NCBI GenBank assembly: GCA_947459425.1
Contig: CANHDJ010000015.1
Location: 1 to 64,000, forward strand
Length of the DNA: 64,000 nucleotides
Direction of reading: 5' to 3'
Origin: Ignavibacteria bacterium
Lineage (GTDB): Bacteria > Bacteroidota > Ignavibacteria > Kapaibacteriales > UBA4661
Both the position numbers and the translations under genes were made by a program. A model generated the notes under the pieces. That model was not told where the DNA came from. It did no database searches and saw only the letters and a list, made by a program, of their open reading frames with translations. This document shows, one piece after another, positions 56,979-64,000 of this stretch (positions are counted from its first letter, which is position 1; the number at the start of each line of letters is the position of its first letter).

Positions 56979-59231
56979 TTACCGCACCACCTGTAAAGAC
57001 CGCGAAACCCACTCACCATTCACACTCAGACGATAGTAATACTGACCGCTTGGATATGTTCGCACATCCACGGGAACAACGTAGTTTCCTGCGGCTTGCT
57101 GCTCCTGCACAAGCGTTGCAAGACGTGTGCCGAGTAGGGAATAGAGTTCAATCTGGACGTGTGATGCTTGCGAAAGGGTATATTGGATGGTTGTCAAGTC
57201 GCTGCACGGGTTTGGATAATGGCGAAGTGAAAACTTTTCTGACAAATCATTCCGAACACTTGTTGGAGAAAGTTGTACAGCCGCTTCAATCCACATATTC
57301 CAGCCATCGTTGCGTGTTGTGAACCACACATCAGACATATTGTACCATACGCCTGTTACAGCGCGTTCCCAGTCCTCTGGCACACGTCTCCCAAGTCTAT
57401 CGCTTGAAACAATGGCTGTATTTGCTGCATCCGCCAGTCCGTACACACCAAAATCCACACTTGCAAAAAATGATTGACCTACTATTACATTATCAAAATT
57501 ATGTACAGTTTGTCCGACGGGAAGTGTTACGGTCAAATCACTTGTGTTTAGGGCATTTACGCCCGCAAGTCGATATTCACGGCTTGCAATGGGTTGTCCT
57601 TGGGGTCCGATCGAGGCAGTACCATTGTAGATGTCTATTCGATAGGTTTGGTTTGTCAGCCCTGTGCGTTTGAAAGCGAACCATACATTAACGCTTTTAA
57701 GTTGTGCCTGACGCTGCCCATTTGGCAACGTAAATGCACTTGCTTTTGCTCGGTCATATCCGATGTTTGTACCGTGAATAAAACCACTGTCACGCGGAGC
57801 TGTACGGTCAAGCTGCCAAACGGCTTGGTTGCTTTGCGGATTGAAATTGCGAAGAACAACGGTATTACCAGTAACAACAGCTGCATTACCGATACCGACA
57901 AGAGGAATAATAGTTGGGGTACTTGTTGTGCTGCTTGTAATAATGAGGTTCGCATTTTGTTGTCCGGCGGTAGTGGGGCTGAAACGAACTCGCACATTGA
58001 GAGTTTGCCCGATGGGAATACTAAACGAACCGCCACTACTGCTCGCCAAGCTAAAACTACTTCCCATGGGAGTAATGCCAAGCGCACCACTCAAGCCTTC
58101 TGAAGACGTTGCCGGATTGCGAAGTGTAACAATGCGCTCAATACTTTGTCCTGCATTAACGGTCGCAAAATCAAGCATGGTCGCACTCACTTCCAATCTT
58201 GGAGGAGTTGCATTGCTTGAAATGGGTTTGTCTTGAATATCGAAGCGAATGGTCTCCACAAAATTATAGCTTCTTCTATTTCCAGCTTTGTCGTATAACT
58301 CCATCGCTTGTAAGCCCCAAATTCCGGGAACCGAACCGCGTGGCAAAACGACACTGATAGTGTATTTTTTCCATGCTGTTGGCTCACCGTTGAAGAAAAG
58401 TTGATAGAAATTGTCGTGATAATGATATTCAAAGTGTGAGATGCCTTGCGGGTCAAGTAAGCGATAATTGACTGTTCCTAAACCTGACTTATCGTCACGG
58501 GCAAAGTATTCAATGGTCACAAAAGTTTCGCCATTAGGCGCTTCCGGTACTGTCGGTCTTGCACGTACGGTAATTTTTTTGAGGTCAATTTCAGGAGGTA
58601 TTGAATCCGGATTGCTTGTTTTGATATATACCACAGGAGACCGCTCATCAAGCGCAGAGGACGAAAAGTATTGTGTGCCTTGATTCAGGGCTTCGTCAAA
58701 CATTACTACAAAAGTTGTCTGATAGTTCGCTGTTGGGTGATACTCGGTAATAAAATGATCAACCGTTGCGGTAGCTGTTGTTACATTGTAAGCTCCATAA
58801 TCATCAAAACTGTCTCGGTCAGAGCCTTCTGCAATGCTTCGTACATAAACAGGTCCATTTTGGCGCATCCTGCGGTTTTCATCTACCTTCCAACGCACAC
58901 GCAAGCGCTGTACTTTTCTGCCCTCTACTGTTGTATCACCAACTGCCAGAGCCAGTGTTTTCGGCACATACTTGGGCGCAACCGTATCTTGTTCAGGATT
59001 GTTGATAAACAGCCGCCAACTAAAATCATCCGTGCCTTCAAAACGTTGATTGCCAAGCCTATCTGAAATGACAATTTGGTCGGGTCCGCCAAAGCCCATT
59101 TTTTGCTGCCTTACTGAGAGTGTATGTGCCACGTAACAACGTATCATTACCTCGAACAGGGAGGCAATGCAAATCAAAGTATGTCCCGATTTCGCTGAAA
59201 ACTCTCGCCGTTGCTCTTGTTGCCCCCTCAA
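56979..59231 (-). CDS. C-terminal part of a frameshifted secreted metalloprotease-like protein
   Basis: This frame continues the protein begun at 60822 after a one-base shift at the T6 run 59099-59104 (A6 on the coding strand); the residues read MGFGGPDQIVISDRLG onward. It contains a large beta-rich region, a choice-of-anchor/ASPM-SPD-2-Hydin-like domain (LDFATVNAGQS ... VRFSPTTAGQQNANLIITS) about 370-470, and a type IX sorting domain at the end (YPNPCSDLTTIQYTL ... SGQYYYRL). The first 40 residues of this frame are not native coding. It lacks its own signal peptide, which supports the split-gene reading. Confidence 0.75.
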   Translation of the reverse strand: MRGQQEQRREFSAKSGHTLICIASLFEVMIRCYVAHTLSVRQQKMGFGGPDQIVISDRLGNQRFEGTDDFSWRLFINNPEQDTVAPKYVPKTLALAVGDTTVEGRKVQRLRVRWKVDENRRMRQNGPVYVRSIAEGSDRDSFDDYGAYNVTTATATVDHFITEYHPTANYQTTFVVMFDEALNQGTQYFSSSALDERSPVVYIKTSNPDSIPPEIDLKKITVRARPTVPEAPNGETFVTIEYFARDDKSGLGTVNYRLLDPQGISHFEYHYHDNFYQLFFNGEPTAWKKYTISVVLPRGSVPGIWGLQAMELYDKAGNRRSYNFVETIRFDIQDKPISSNATPPRLEVSATMLDFATVNAGQSIERIVTLRNPATSSEGLSGALGITPMGSSFSLASSSGGSFSIPIGQTLNVRVRFSPTTAGQQNANLIITSSTTSTPTIIPLVGIGNAAVVTGNTVVLRNFNPQSNQAVWQLDRTAPRDSGFIHGTNIGYDRAKASAFTLPNGQRQAQLKSVNVWFAFKRTGLTNQTYRIDIYNGTASIGPQGQPIASREYRLAGVNALNTSDLTVTLPVGQTVHNFDNVIVGQSFFASVDFGVYGLADAANTAIVSSDRLGRRVPEDWERAVTGVWYNMSDVWFTTRNDGWNMWIEAAVQLSPTSVRNDLSEKFSLRHYPNPCSDLTTIQYTLSQASHVQIELYSLLGTRLATLVQEQQAAGNYVVPVDVRTYPSGQYYYRLSVNGEWVSRSLQVVR

Positions 59232-60822
59232 AAGAGCGCTTCACAATTTCAAGCCGTAATTCAACCGTAATTTTCTTGTCCTCGTCTGGCTTACCTTCGA
59301 CAGTAATATCCACTTTTTTGATTTTGCCGGGATAATTGTAATCCGGGAACAAATTCAGAACTTCAAATGTCAAATCAGGACGAATGCGAGAAATATAGCG
59401 GCTGCCTTGCATAATGCGGTCGCGGATGAACTCAAATTTAGGTAACGACCGAGAGCGAAGTTTATCCGGCTGAAGAACAAAATATGCGATAGATTCTGCC
59501 ATATCCTCGTCGGGGTTTACCGCATGAGCATATGCAGAAACAAACTCCGTTTGTTTTGTGGTTGACCAGCCATTAGCATCATTCGGATTCGGATACCAAC
59601 CCCCTAAGCGAATCCACTCTGCTTTGAGACTATCTGAAAAAAGATGTGCCCACATAAAATGAGCTTTTTCATGTAAAACAAGCCTTTGAGTGTGTTCTAT
59701 CGGTGAAGTAAAAGCAGTTTCCATGAACTCAATATAACCTTCGGAAGTCCAAGCAACTGCCGCAGCAGATAGATATTTAGGATTTGGCTGTCCATCAAGA
59801 CGACGCGCCAAATATCGCAGATCTCTAATAACATGAAAACCCGAAGGCATTTCTTCAAACATATTGATAATATTCACCAATTCAGACGGCTTGAATCGCT
59901 GAAAACGTCCGGCATCTTCTTTCGTCGTATTACGTGTTAGTTGGCTGTAATTGGGTATTCTCACAGAACATCCGTATCGTTCTTGCAATATTCTCTCGAC
60001 AGCATTACTATCGCGTCCGTTCTGCGTCACATATTGTACAAGAGCGTGATGGAGCCGTTGGGAGTAGAAATTACCTCGCAAACCATCAATCATCACAACC
60101 TGAGGGGTGGCATAGACAAATGCTGCTTCAGAAATAATCACCCTATTGCCGCTTTGTCCGTATTCAATCGTAATATCATCGGGCAAGAATTGGTTGGTAA
60201 GAACCCATTTGGAGGGCTTTAAGGACTGCTCGTTGTATGGATTGCGTACATTTTGTGGTATTGTTTTCATGGTCTCCAGTAACCGATAAACATATTCTTG
60301 ATTCCATGATTGTCGTTCATTGCTAACGATAATGTTGTAGGAAAATAGTAGTTTTTCAGCAGCGGCAATGTCTGTACCTTGAATCTTTTCGTTGAGGAAA
60401 GTAATTTCAGGACGCTTGTTCACGTATGCTGTCTGTTGTTGCCCTGAACGGCTTTTATCTTCTTGCCAAGCAAAGGTAAATCGTCCACTATTATCAACAG
60501 AGGGTAGTTTGCTGATTGTGAAATTTAGCTCATCACCGCTTACTGCGCCGTTTGCACCAATCGTAACCTCTTTTGCCGGATTGATAGAATAGCCTGATAT
60601 ATCTACCTTTACAAAATACTTACCAATCGGAACATTCCTAAACTGGAAACCATTACTTGTTGTAGATAGACGAACAAGATATTGATCGTTGCCTAAAGTA
60701 ATTTGTGCCGTGTCTCCGCTTACAATGCCTGTAATTGAGCCGGAAACGTTGCCATTTTGTGCAAATGTGCTGACACCAGATGCACAAAACATAATGAGGA
60801 GTAAAAAGTATCGCAGAATCAT
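59059..60822 (-). CDS. N-terminal part of the frameshifted secreted metalloprotease-like protein
   Basis: Signal peptide 1-21 (ends TFAQ). Residues 25-105 resemble a carboxypeptidase-regulatory/SdrD-like fold (GIVSGDTAQITLGNDQ, FRNVPIGKYFVKVDISGY). A zinc-peptidase site HEKAH (384-388, H-E-x-x-H) is followed by NPDEDMAESIAYF with Glu439 or Glu443 as a possible third ligand. Frame reading up to about residue 573 is sound, after which the last 14 residues are out of frame and end in a TAG. With the frame repaired the full protein would be about 1280 aa with a type IX sorting domain. Confidence 0.75.
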   Translation of the reverse strand: MILRYFLLLIMFCASGVSTFAQNGNVSGSITGIVSGDTAQITLGNDQYLVRLSTTSNGFQFRNVPIGKYFVKVDISGYSINPAKEVTIGANGAVSGDELNFTISKLPSVDNSGRFTFAWQEDKSRSGQQQTAYVNKRPEITFLNEKIQGTDIAAAEKLLFSYNIIVSNERQSWNQEYVYRLLETMKTIPQNVRNPYNEQSLKPSKWVLTNQFLPDDITIEYGQSGNRVIISEAAFVYATPQVVMIDGLRGNFYSQRLHHALVQYVTQNGRDSNAVERILQERYGCSVRIPNYSQLTRNTTKEDAGRFQRFKPSELVNIINMFEEMPSGFHVIRDLRYLARRLDGQPNPKYLSAAAVAWTSEGYIEFMETAFTSPIEHTQRLVLHEKAHFMWAHLFSDSLKAEWIRLGGWYPNPNDANGWSTTKQTEFVSAYAHAVNPDEDMAESIAYFVLQPDKLRSRSLPKFEFIRDRIMQGSRYISRIRPDLTFEVLNLFPDYNYPGKIKKVDITVEGKPDEDKKITVELRLEIVKRSFEGATRATARVFSEIGTYFDLHCLPVRGNDTLLRGTYTLSKAAKNGLWRTRPNCHFR

Positions 60823-61039
60823 AACAAAGCAAGGGTTTACGCTGAAAGGAATGGAGAAGAATTAGCAAAACGCAATATACCAAATTCACCCCCCGTCGCG
60901 CTAGTGTCGGATGTAACGAAAAACCCGTTACAATCGGTGTTGCAACATCAATTATTTAACAGAAGAAAATCTATAAAAGAATACAGAGTAATATTTTAAC
61001 GGCACAGAGTGTCCAAAAATAAGGAGAGAAAAAAATCCA

Positions 61040-61075
61040 ATGTCAAAAGAAAAACCCAGAAATTCGGCGGAGTAA
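61040..61075 (+). CDS. Micro-ORF (11 aa) with Shine-Dalgarno, followed by a terminator
   Basis: ATG at 61040 with AAGGAGAG 11 bases upstream encodes MSKEKPRNSAE and stops at 61075. A hairpin with a T-run begins 15 bases later. The 710-bp gap 60823-61532 otherwise holds a 7-bp hairpin (60912-60932) and a decayed regulator. No plus-strand gene follows, so this is either a tiny transcript or chance. Confidence 0.3.
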   Translation: MSKEKPRNSAE

Positions 61076-61090
61076 GAAGGGGGATAATAT

Positions 61091-61110
61091 CCCGCATTGT
61101 GCGGGTTTTT
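61091..61110 (+). terminator. Short terminator hairpin
   Basis: CCCGCA-TTG-TGCGGG followed by TTTTT on the plus strand; on the minus strand there is no T-run. The six-base-pair stem is GC-rich but short. Confidence 0.5.
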
Positions 61111-61277
61111 GACCACGAGTTGCAAGTTTGTTTGACTATTCAAACAGCCTTTCAGAAAATTTGCAGGAATGAATTGAGAGAACTACTTTCCTAAACGTAG
61201 CCACCCCGCTTCTCATGCACCATCGGGAAAATTTTGTATTTTTTTTATGTGCGATTATTCTTCGGTACGGTCAAGGA

Positions 61278-61500
61278 TCATCTCTTCCGCTTGTTTGTTG
61301 CAATACGCAAAGGTAGTGTGTCATTTCCCAATAACTTTGCCGCCGCTTCCCCACGAGAATTTACGTGCAATTTCCCGTACATCTTGGCAATATGGTTTTT
61401 ACCGTTGCAAGGCTGATATGCAGTTCATCTGCCTGGCAACTTGTGCGAAAGTGGTTTTCCGCACCTGTTACACCAAATCGAGAGCCTCGCTGGGAAGCGA
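61278..61500 (-). pseudogene. Remnant of a LuxR-type helix-turn-helix regulator
   Basis: On the minus strand one frame reads DELHISLATVKT and, after a one-base shift, the next frame reads HIAKMYGKLHVNSRGEAAAKLL. Together they are the DNA-recognition and dimer helices of a LuxR/NarL-type HTH (E-L-x-I-S-x-x-T-V-K-x-H-I-x-x-I-x-x-K-L-x-V-x-S-R). It ends in a TGA at 61278. Upstream residues lack the expected LTPRE start and have an insertion, and no receiver domain is present. A second stem (CTCGCT-N4-AGCGAG, near 61486-61501) overlaps its upstream part. Confidence 0.6.
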
Positions 61501-61532
61501 GACCCTCGAACTCGAAGTTGAAAGCATTTATC

Positions 61533-64000
61533 CTATTTTTTCTGCTCCGCCTTTACAGGCTGCTGACCCGCCGCATTGAGTGTTTGTGCTGCATGGAGCA
61601 GATTCGTCATAATGCGGTATGCGCCCCCGACTCCTGCCGGAAGCTGACGAAACCACGCATAGCCAGTGTAAATAAACGCGCCTTTGCCATGCCGTGCCAG
61701 CAGCATTCCGCCTTTTTTTTCGGTGTCTCCGGCATCGTTGCAGGAAAGAAGTGCCTCATAGCGGTCGTCCCACTTGCTGGCGAAATACAAACCGCGTTCC
61801 TGCACCCATCCGTCGAAGTCCTGTGCCGTAATCACGTTTGGTGCGTTGAAAAGAGGATGATTAGCTTTCAATATTTTTACTGCTGCATCCTCTTCGGTAA
61901 CGCGGTCGCGGGAAAGTGTGAATGGGTAAGGACCAATGCTGTCCGTCACCAAGCCCGATGAAAGCTGGTATTGAACAATCATCGTGCCGCCCGAAGCAAC
62001 ATACTCCATCAAACGGCGGTATTGCTGGCGAAGGCGCGGGCGGGCATTGTCGTTATAGACGCGGATACCACTCACAATCGCATCGTAGCGCGACAAATTC
62101 CCCGTTTCAATTTCATCGTCGGAGAGCATCGTCACCGCAAAGCCGCACTGTTTCAGGTATTCTGCCACGTCGTCGCTTGCACCGTCAATGTAGCCAATCG
62201 TTTTGACCGTTTTCCGTAATTCCATCCGCACTAGTCGCGCTTTAGCATCAGGAAACAGGATTTGCGCGGGAATGTGCGTGTAGGAAATCGTCGTCATGCC
62301 TTTGCTAACGGTCGTGGTGGCTGTTGTACCGACGCTTGCCTCGGCAATAACGTATTCATCAGGGTTTACTGACACAAGTGGTGGTTTCACGCTGAAAACC
62401 GCCCGCATTTCGTCGCCTTTATTCGTCAGCGCAAAAGGAACGTTTTCGGGCGTAGCTTTCCAGCCTTCCGGCAAGCGCAGACGTACTGTTCCGACGGCTT
62501 TTGGGGTATTGGCTTGCACCAATACACTCACTTCTTTGCTTGCGGAATCAGCAAACACAAAAGCGCGTTGCGGCAGATTGAGCGCAACAGCCGGAGCGAT
62601 GCCAAATGGACGATATAATTCCCCCAATACGCGGTCGGTACGGCGGTGCAGCACGGGTGCAGTAAAGGTGATTTCCTCATTGCCAATGACGACGATGAAG
62701 GAAACTTCCAGCGCGGGCTTATTTTCGGGCTGCCCGATAAGTGTTTGGTCGGCAACCGTAAATACGCCCTTGTCCGGCGCACTTTGCAGCCAGTAGGGTT
62801 GCGAAAGCGGCGTGGAAGCGGGTATAGTTTTCGTAACGGTGATAGTTTGGAATTTACCCACTTGAAGCGGTTTACCGATAATCGAATCGCCAGAGAATGG
62901 GAACAGTACGCGCTTGAGCGTAATGCTTCCCAGTGTGCGGCTGACAATCGAAGCGGCAATGCGGACTGTGCCACCCGGAACGCCGGAAAAGCCCGTCTCG
63001 CCCTGCTGAGGCTGGTTTTGGGCAATTGCTTCAATCCACATCCCCGATGCCGAGCGCATGACTTCAAGAAGTTCTTTACGTTTTTGCGGAATCCAATAAT
63101 CTTCGCCTGTGGCTTTCTGTACATCGTTCATGGCTTTGTAGGCTTTTGCCAGTATGGGCAGAATAGCGGCGGGGTTTTCCGGCTGGAAGGCTTTTCGTGC
63201 TTCGTCCAAAAGTTTGCCAATTTCTGCGCCGCCTTTGATGCGATTCCACGTCATATCAACACCGGAGAAAATATCGCCCTTTGCCGAATCGCCCGCCAAA
63301 TGCTCGAAATAATTGATAGCCTCGCCACGCAGCGCACTAACACCAAAGCCTTGACTTTTGTGCATGGAGCGGCTTTCGGCAGAAAGTTCGGTAGCGGACT
63401 TGCCCAAAAGTGGGTTGTAGGCGCTTAGGTCTATGGTCGGGTATTGGGCAATATTCGCATTGCCACCATTTGCTTTCCGTGCTTCAATAATCGGCAACCA
63501 CGCATTCCAAAGGAGGCGTTTTGGCTGCCAGACTTTTACGAATTTAAGCTGCTCGGGAAAACGATTGGGGTCTCCTGCGGCGGCAAATGCTTCGCCTGCG
63601 AGAATCGCCGAAGCGGTATGATGCCCGTGTCCGCCTTCGCCTGTTGTCGGGAAGCGCGTTACAATCACATCGGGGCGCATTTTACGAATTGCCCAAACAA
63701 CATCCGCCAAGATGCGGTCTTTGCCCCAGATTTTGAAGGTTTCGTCGGGTGTTTTGGAAAAGCCAAAATCCAGCGCCCGTGTAAACATCTGTTCTCCACC
63801 GTCAATGCGCCGTGCCGCAAGGAGTTCTTGCGTACGGATGATACCCAGTAATTCTGATTGTTCGCTGCCAATAAGATTCTGTCCGCCGTCGCCCCTCGTC
63901 ATGGAAAGATAAGTAGCACGAAAAAGCCGCTCATTGGCGCAATAGGCTATAAATGCGGTATTTTCATCGTCGGGGTGCGCTGCCACGTAGAGAACGCTTC
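61533..64000 (-). CDS. PIG-L family deacetylase (5' end beyond window)
   Basis: About 822 residues are visible and the frame continues past the window edge (VLYVAAHPDDENTAF lies at the edge). The N-terminal 230 residues are a PIG-L/LmbE deacetylase: HPDDE zinc site, RTQELLAARRIDG, PDVIVTRF and GHGHHTASA. The later part (about 330-800) is beta-rich with a ThuA/glutaminase-like end containing VIVSGIRVYN-type strands and KWDDRYEALLSC. Such large proteins in this group are exported sugar deacetylases; the signal peptide must lie outside the window. It is downstream of nothing visible and ends in a hairpin region. Confidence 0.85.
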   Translation of the reverse strand, partial: SVLYVAAHPDDENTAFIAYCANERLFRATYLSMTRGDGGQNLIGSEQSELLGIIRTQELLAARRIDGGEQMFTRALDFGFSKTPDETFKIWGKDRILADVVWAIRKMRPDVIVTRFPTTGEGGHGHHTASAILAGEAFAAAGDPNRFPEQLKFVKVWQPKRLLWNAWLPIIEARKANGGNANIAQYPTIDLSAYNPLLGKSATELSAESRSMHKSQGFGVSALRGEAINYFEHLAGDSAKGDIFSGVDMTWNRIKGGAEIGKLLDEARKAFQPENPAAILPILAKAYKAMNDVQKATGEDYWIPQKRKELLEVMRSASGMWIEAIAQNQPQQGETGFSGVPGGTVRIAASIVSRTLGSITLKRVLFPFSGDSIIGKPLQVGKFQTITVTKTIPASTPLSQPYWLQSAPDKGVFTVADQTLIGQPENKPALEVSFIVVIGNEEITFTAPVLHRRTDRVLGELYRPFGIAPAVALNLPQRAFVFADSASKEVSVLVQANTPKAVGTVRLRLPEGWKATPENVPFALTNKGDEMRAVFSVKPPLVSVNPDEYVIAEASVGTTATTTVSKGMTTISYTHIPAQILFPDAKARLVRMELRKTVKTIGYIDGASDDVAEYLKQCGFAVTMLSDDEIETGNLSRYDAIVSGIRVYNDNARPRLRQQYRRLMEYVASGGTMIVQYQLSSGLVTDSIGPYPFTLSRDRVTEEDAAVKILKANHPLFNAPNVITAQDFDGWVQERGLYFASKWDDRYEALLSCNDAGDTEKKGGMLLARHGKGAFIYTGYAWFRQLPAGVGGAYRIMTNLLHAAQTLNAAGQQPVKAEQKK

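Noticed and set aside
59090-59110. Programmed -1 frameshift at A-AAA-AAU in the metalloprotease gene
   Set aside because: A -1 slip leads to the wrong frame; the continuation needs a +1 shift, so an insertion or base-calling error is more likely.

Overview
The window looks like chromosome from the Bacteroidota/Chlorobiota side of the FCB group, possibly a Kapabacteria- or Ignavibacteria-like lineage; the exact clade is inference. Supporting signs are two near-identical C-terminal sorting domains of the type IX secretion kind, an OstA-like protein of the kind found in that group, mixed use of Shine-Dalgarno and A-rich start contexts, and a promoter with the Bacteroidota pattern TTTG-N19-TAnnTTTG. 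Most of the content is ordinary housekeeping and envelope genes. There is one insertion-sequence end at the left edge, and no tRNA, rRNA or CRISPR array was seen.

Layout. 0-0.4 kb: right end of an IS1-family element abutting a truncated redoxin-like gene. 0.8-7.7 kb: rhodanese, two secreted proteins, an SDR, two glycosyl-transfer or membrane proteins, and a frameshifted HepT/HI0074-type gene. 7.8-14.5 kb: MoxR ATPase, lipoprotein and a giant coiled-coil membrane protein. 14.5-17.3 kb: metY-metX on the minus strand behind a probable attenuator. 17.4-31.3 kb: cytochrome c/copper monooxygenase lipoprotein, M20 amidohydrolase, flippase-like protein, trmH, ATP-grasp ligase, glycosyltransferase, OstA-like protein, TatD joined to an outer-membrane protein, upp, fdtA-fdtB-like sugar genes and a catalase-like protein. 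31.3-38.1 kb: hisH, malate synthase, Sua5 and a large TPR protein. 38.1-38.65 kb: a gene-free stretch rich in DnaA boxes. 38.65-55.2 kb: dipeptidase, NmrA-like oxidoreductase behind twin operators, RNase Z, RF1, dnaX, isocitrate lyase, arginine decarboxylase, Fur, TPR lipoprotein and polA. 55.3-64 kb: secreted proteins (one split by a frameshift), a decayed LuxR-type regulator and a PIG-L deacetylase cut by the window edge.

How genes work together. aceA and aceB, at separate sites, make the glyoxylate bypass. MetX and MetY make homocysteine from homoserine by acetylation and direct sulfhydrylation. FdtA/FdtB-like enzymes would make a 3-amino-3,6-dideoxy sugar for surface glycans. Genes left of about 38 kb are mostly on the plus strand and those right of 40 kb mostly on the minus strand.

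The most notable signal is upstream of metY: a promoter-like site, a 39-codon leader ORF with 12 Met/Cys codons in a 13-codon stretch, a segment complementary to the 5' arm of a terminator, then that terminator and metY. This has the architecture of a ribosome-mediated attenuator sensing methionine and cysteine supply. Other items to check are the candidate replication origin, the twin 18-bp operators, and several frame changes at or near homopolymers that may be real decay or sequencing errors.
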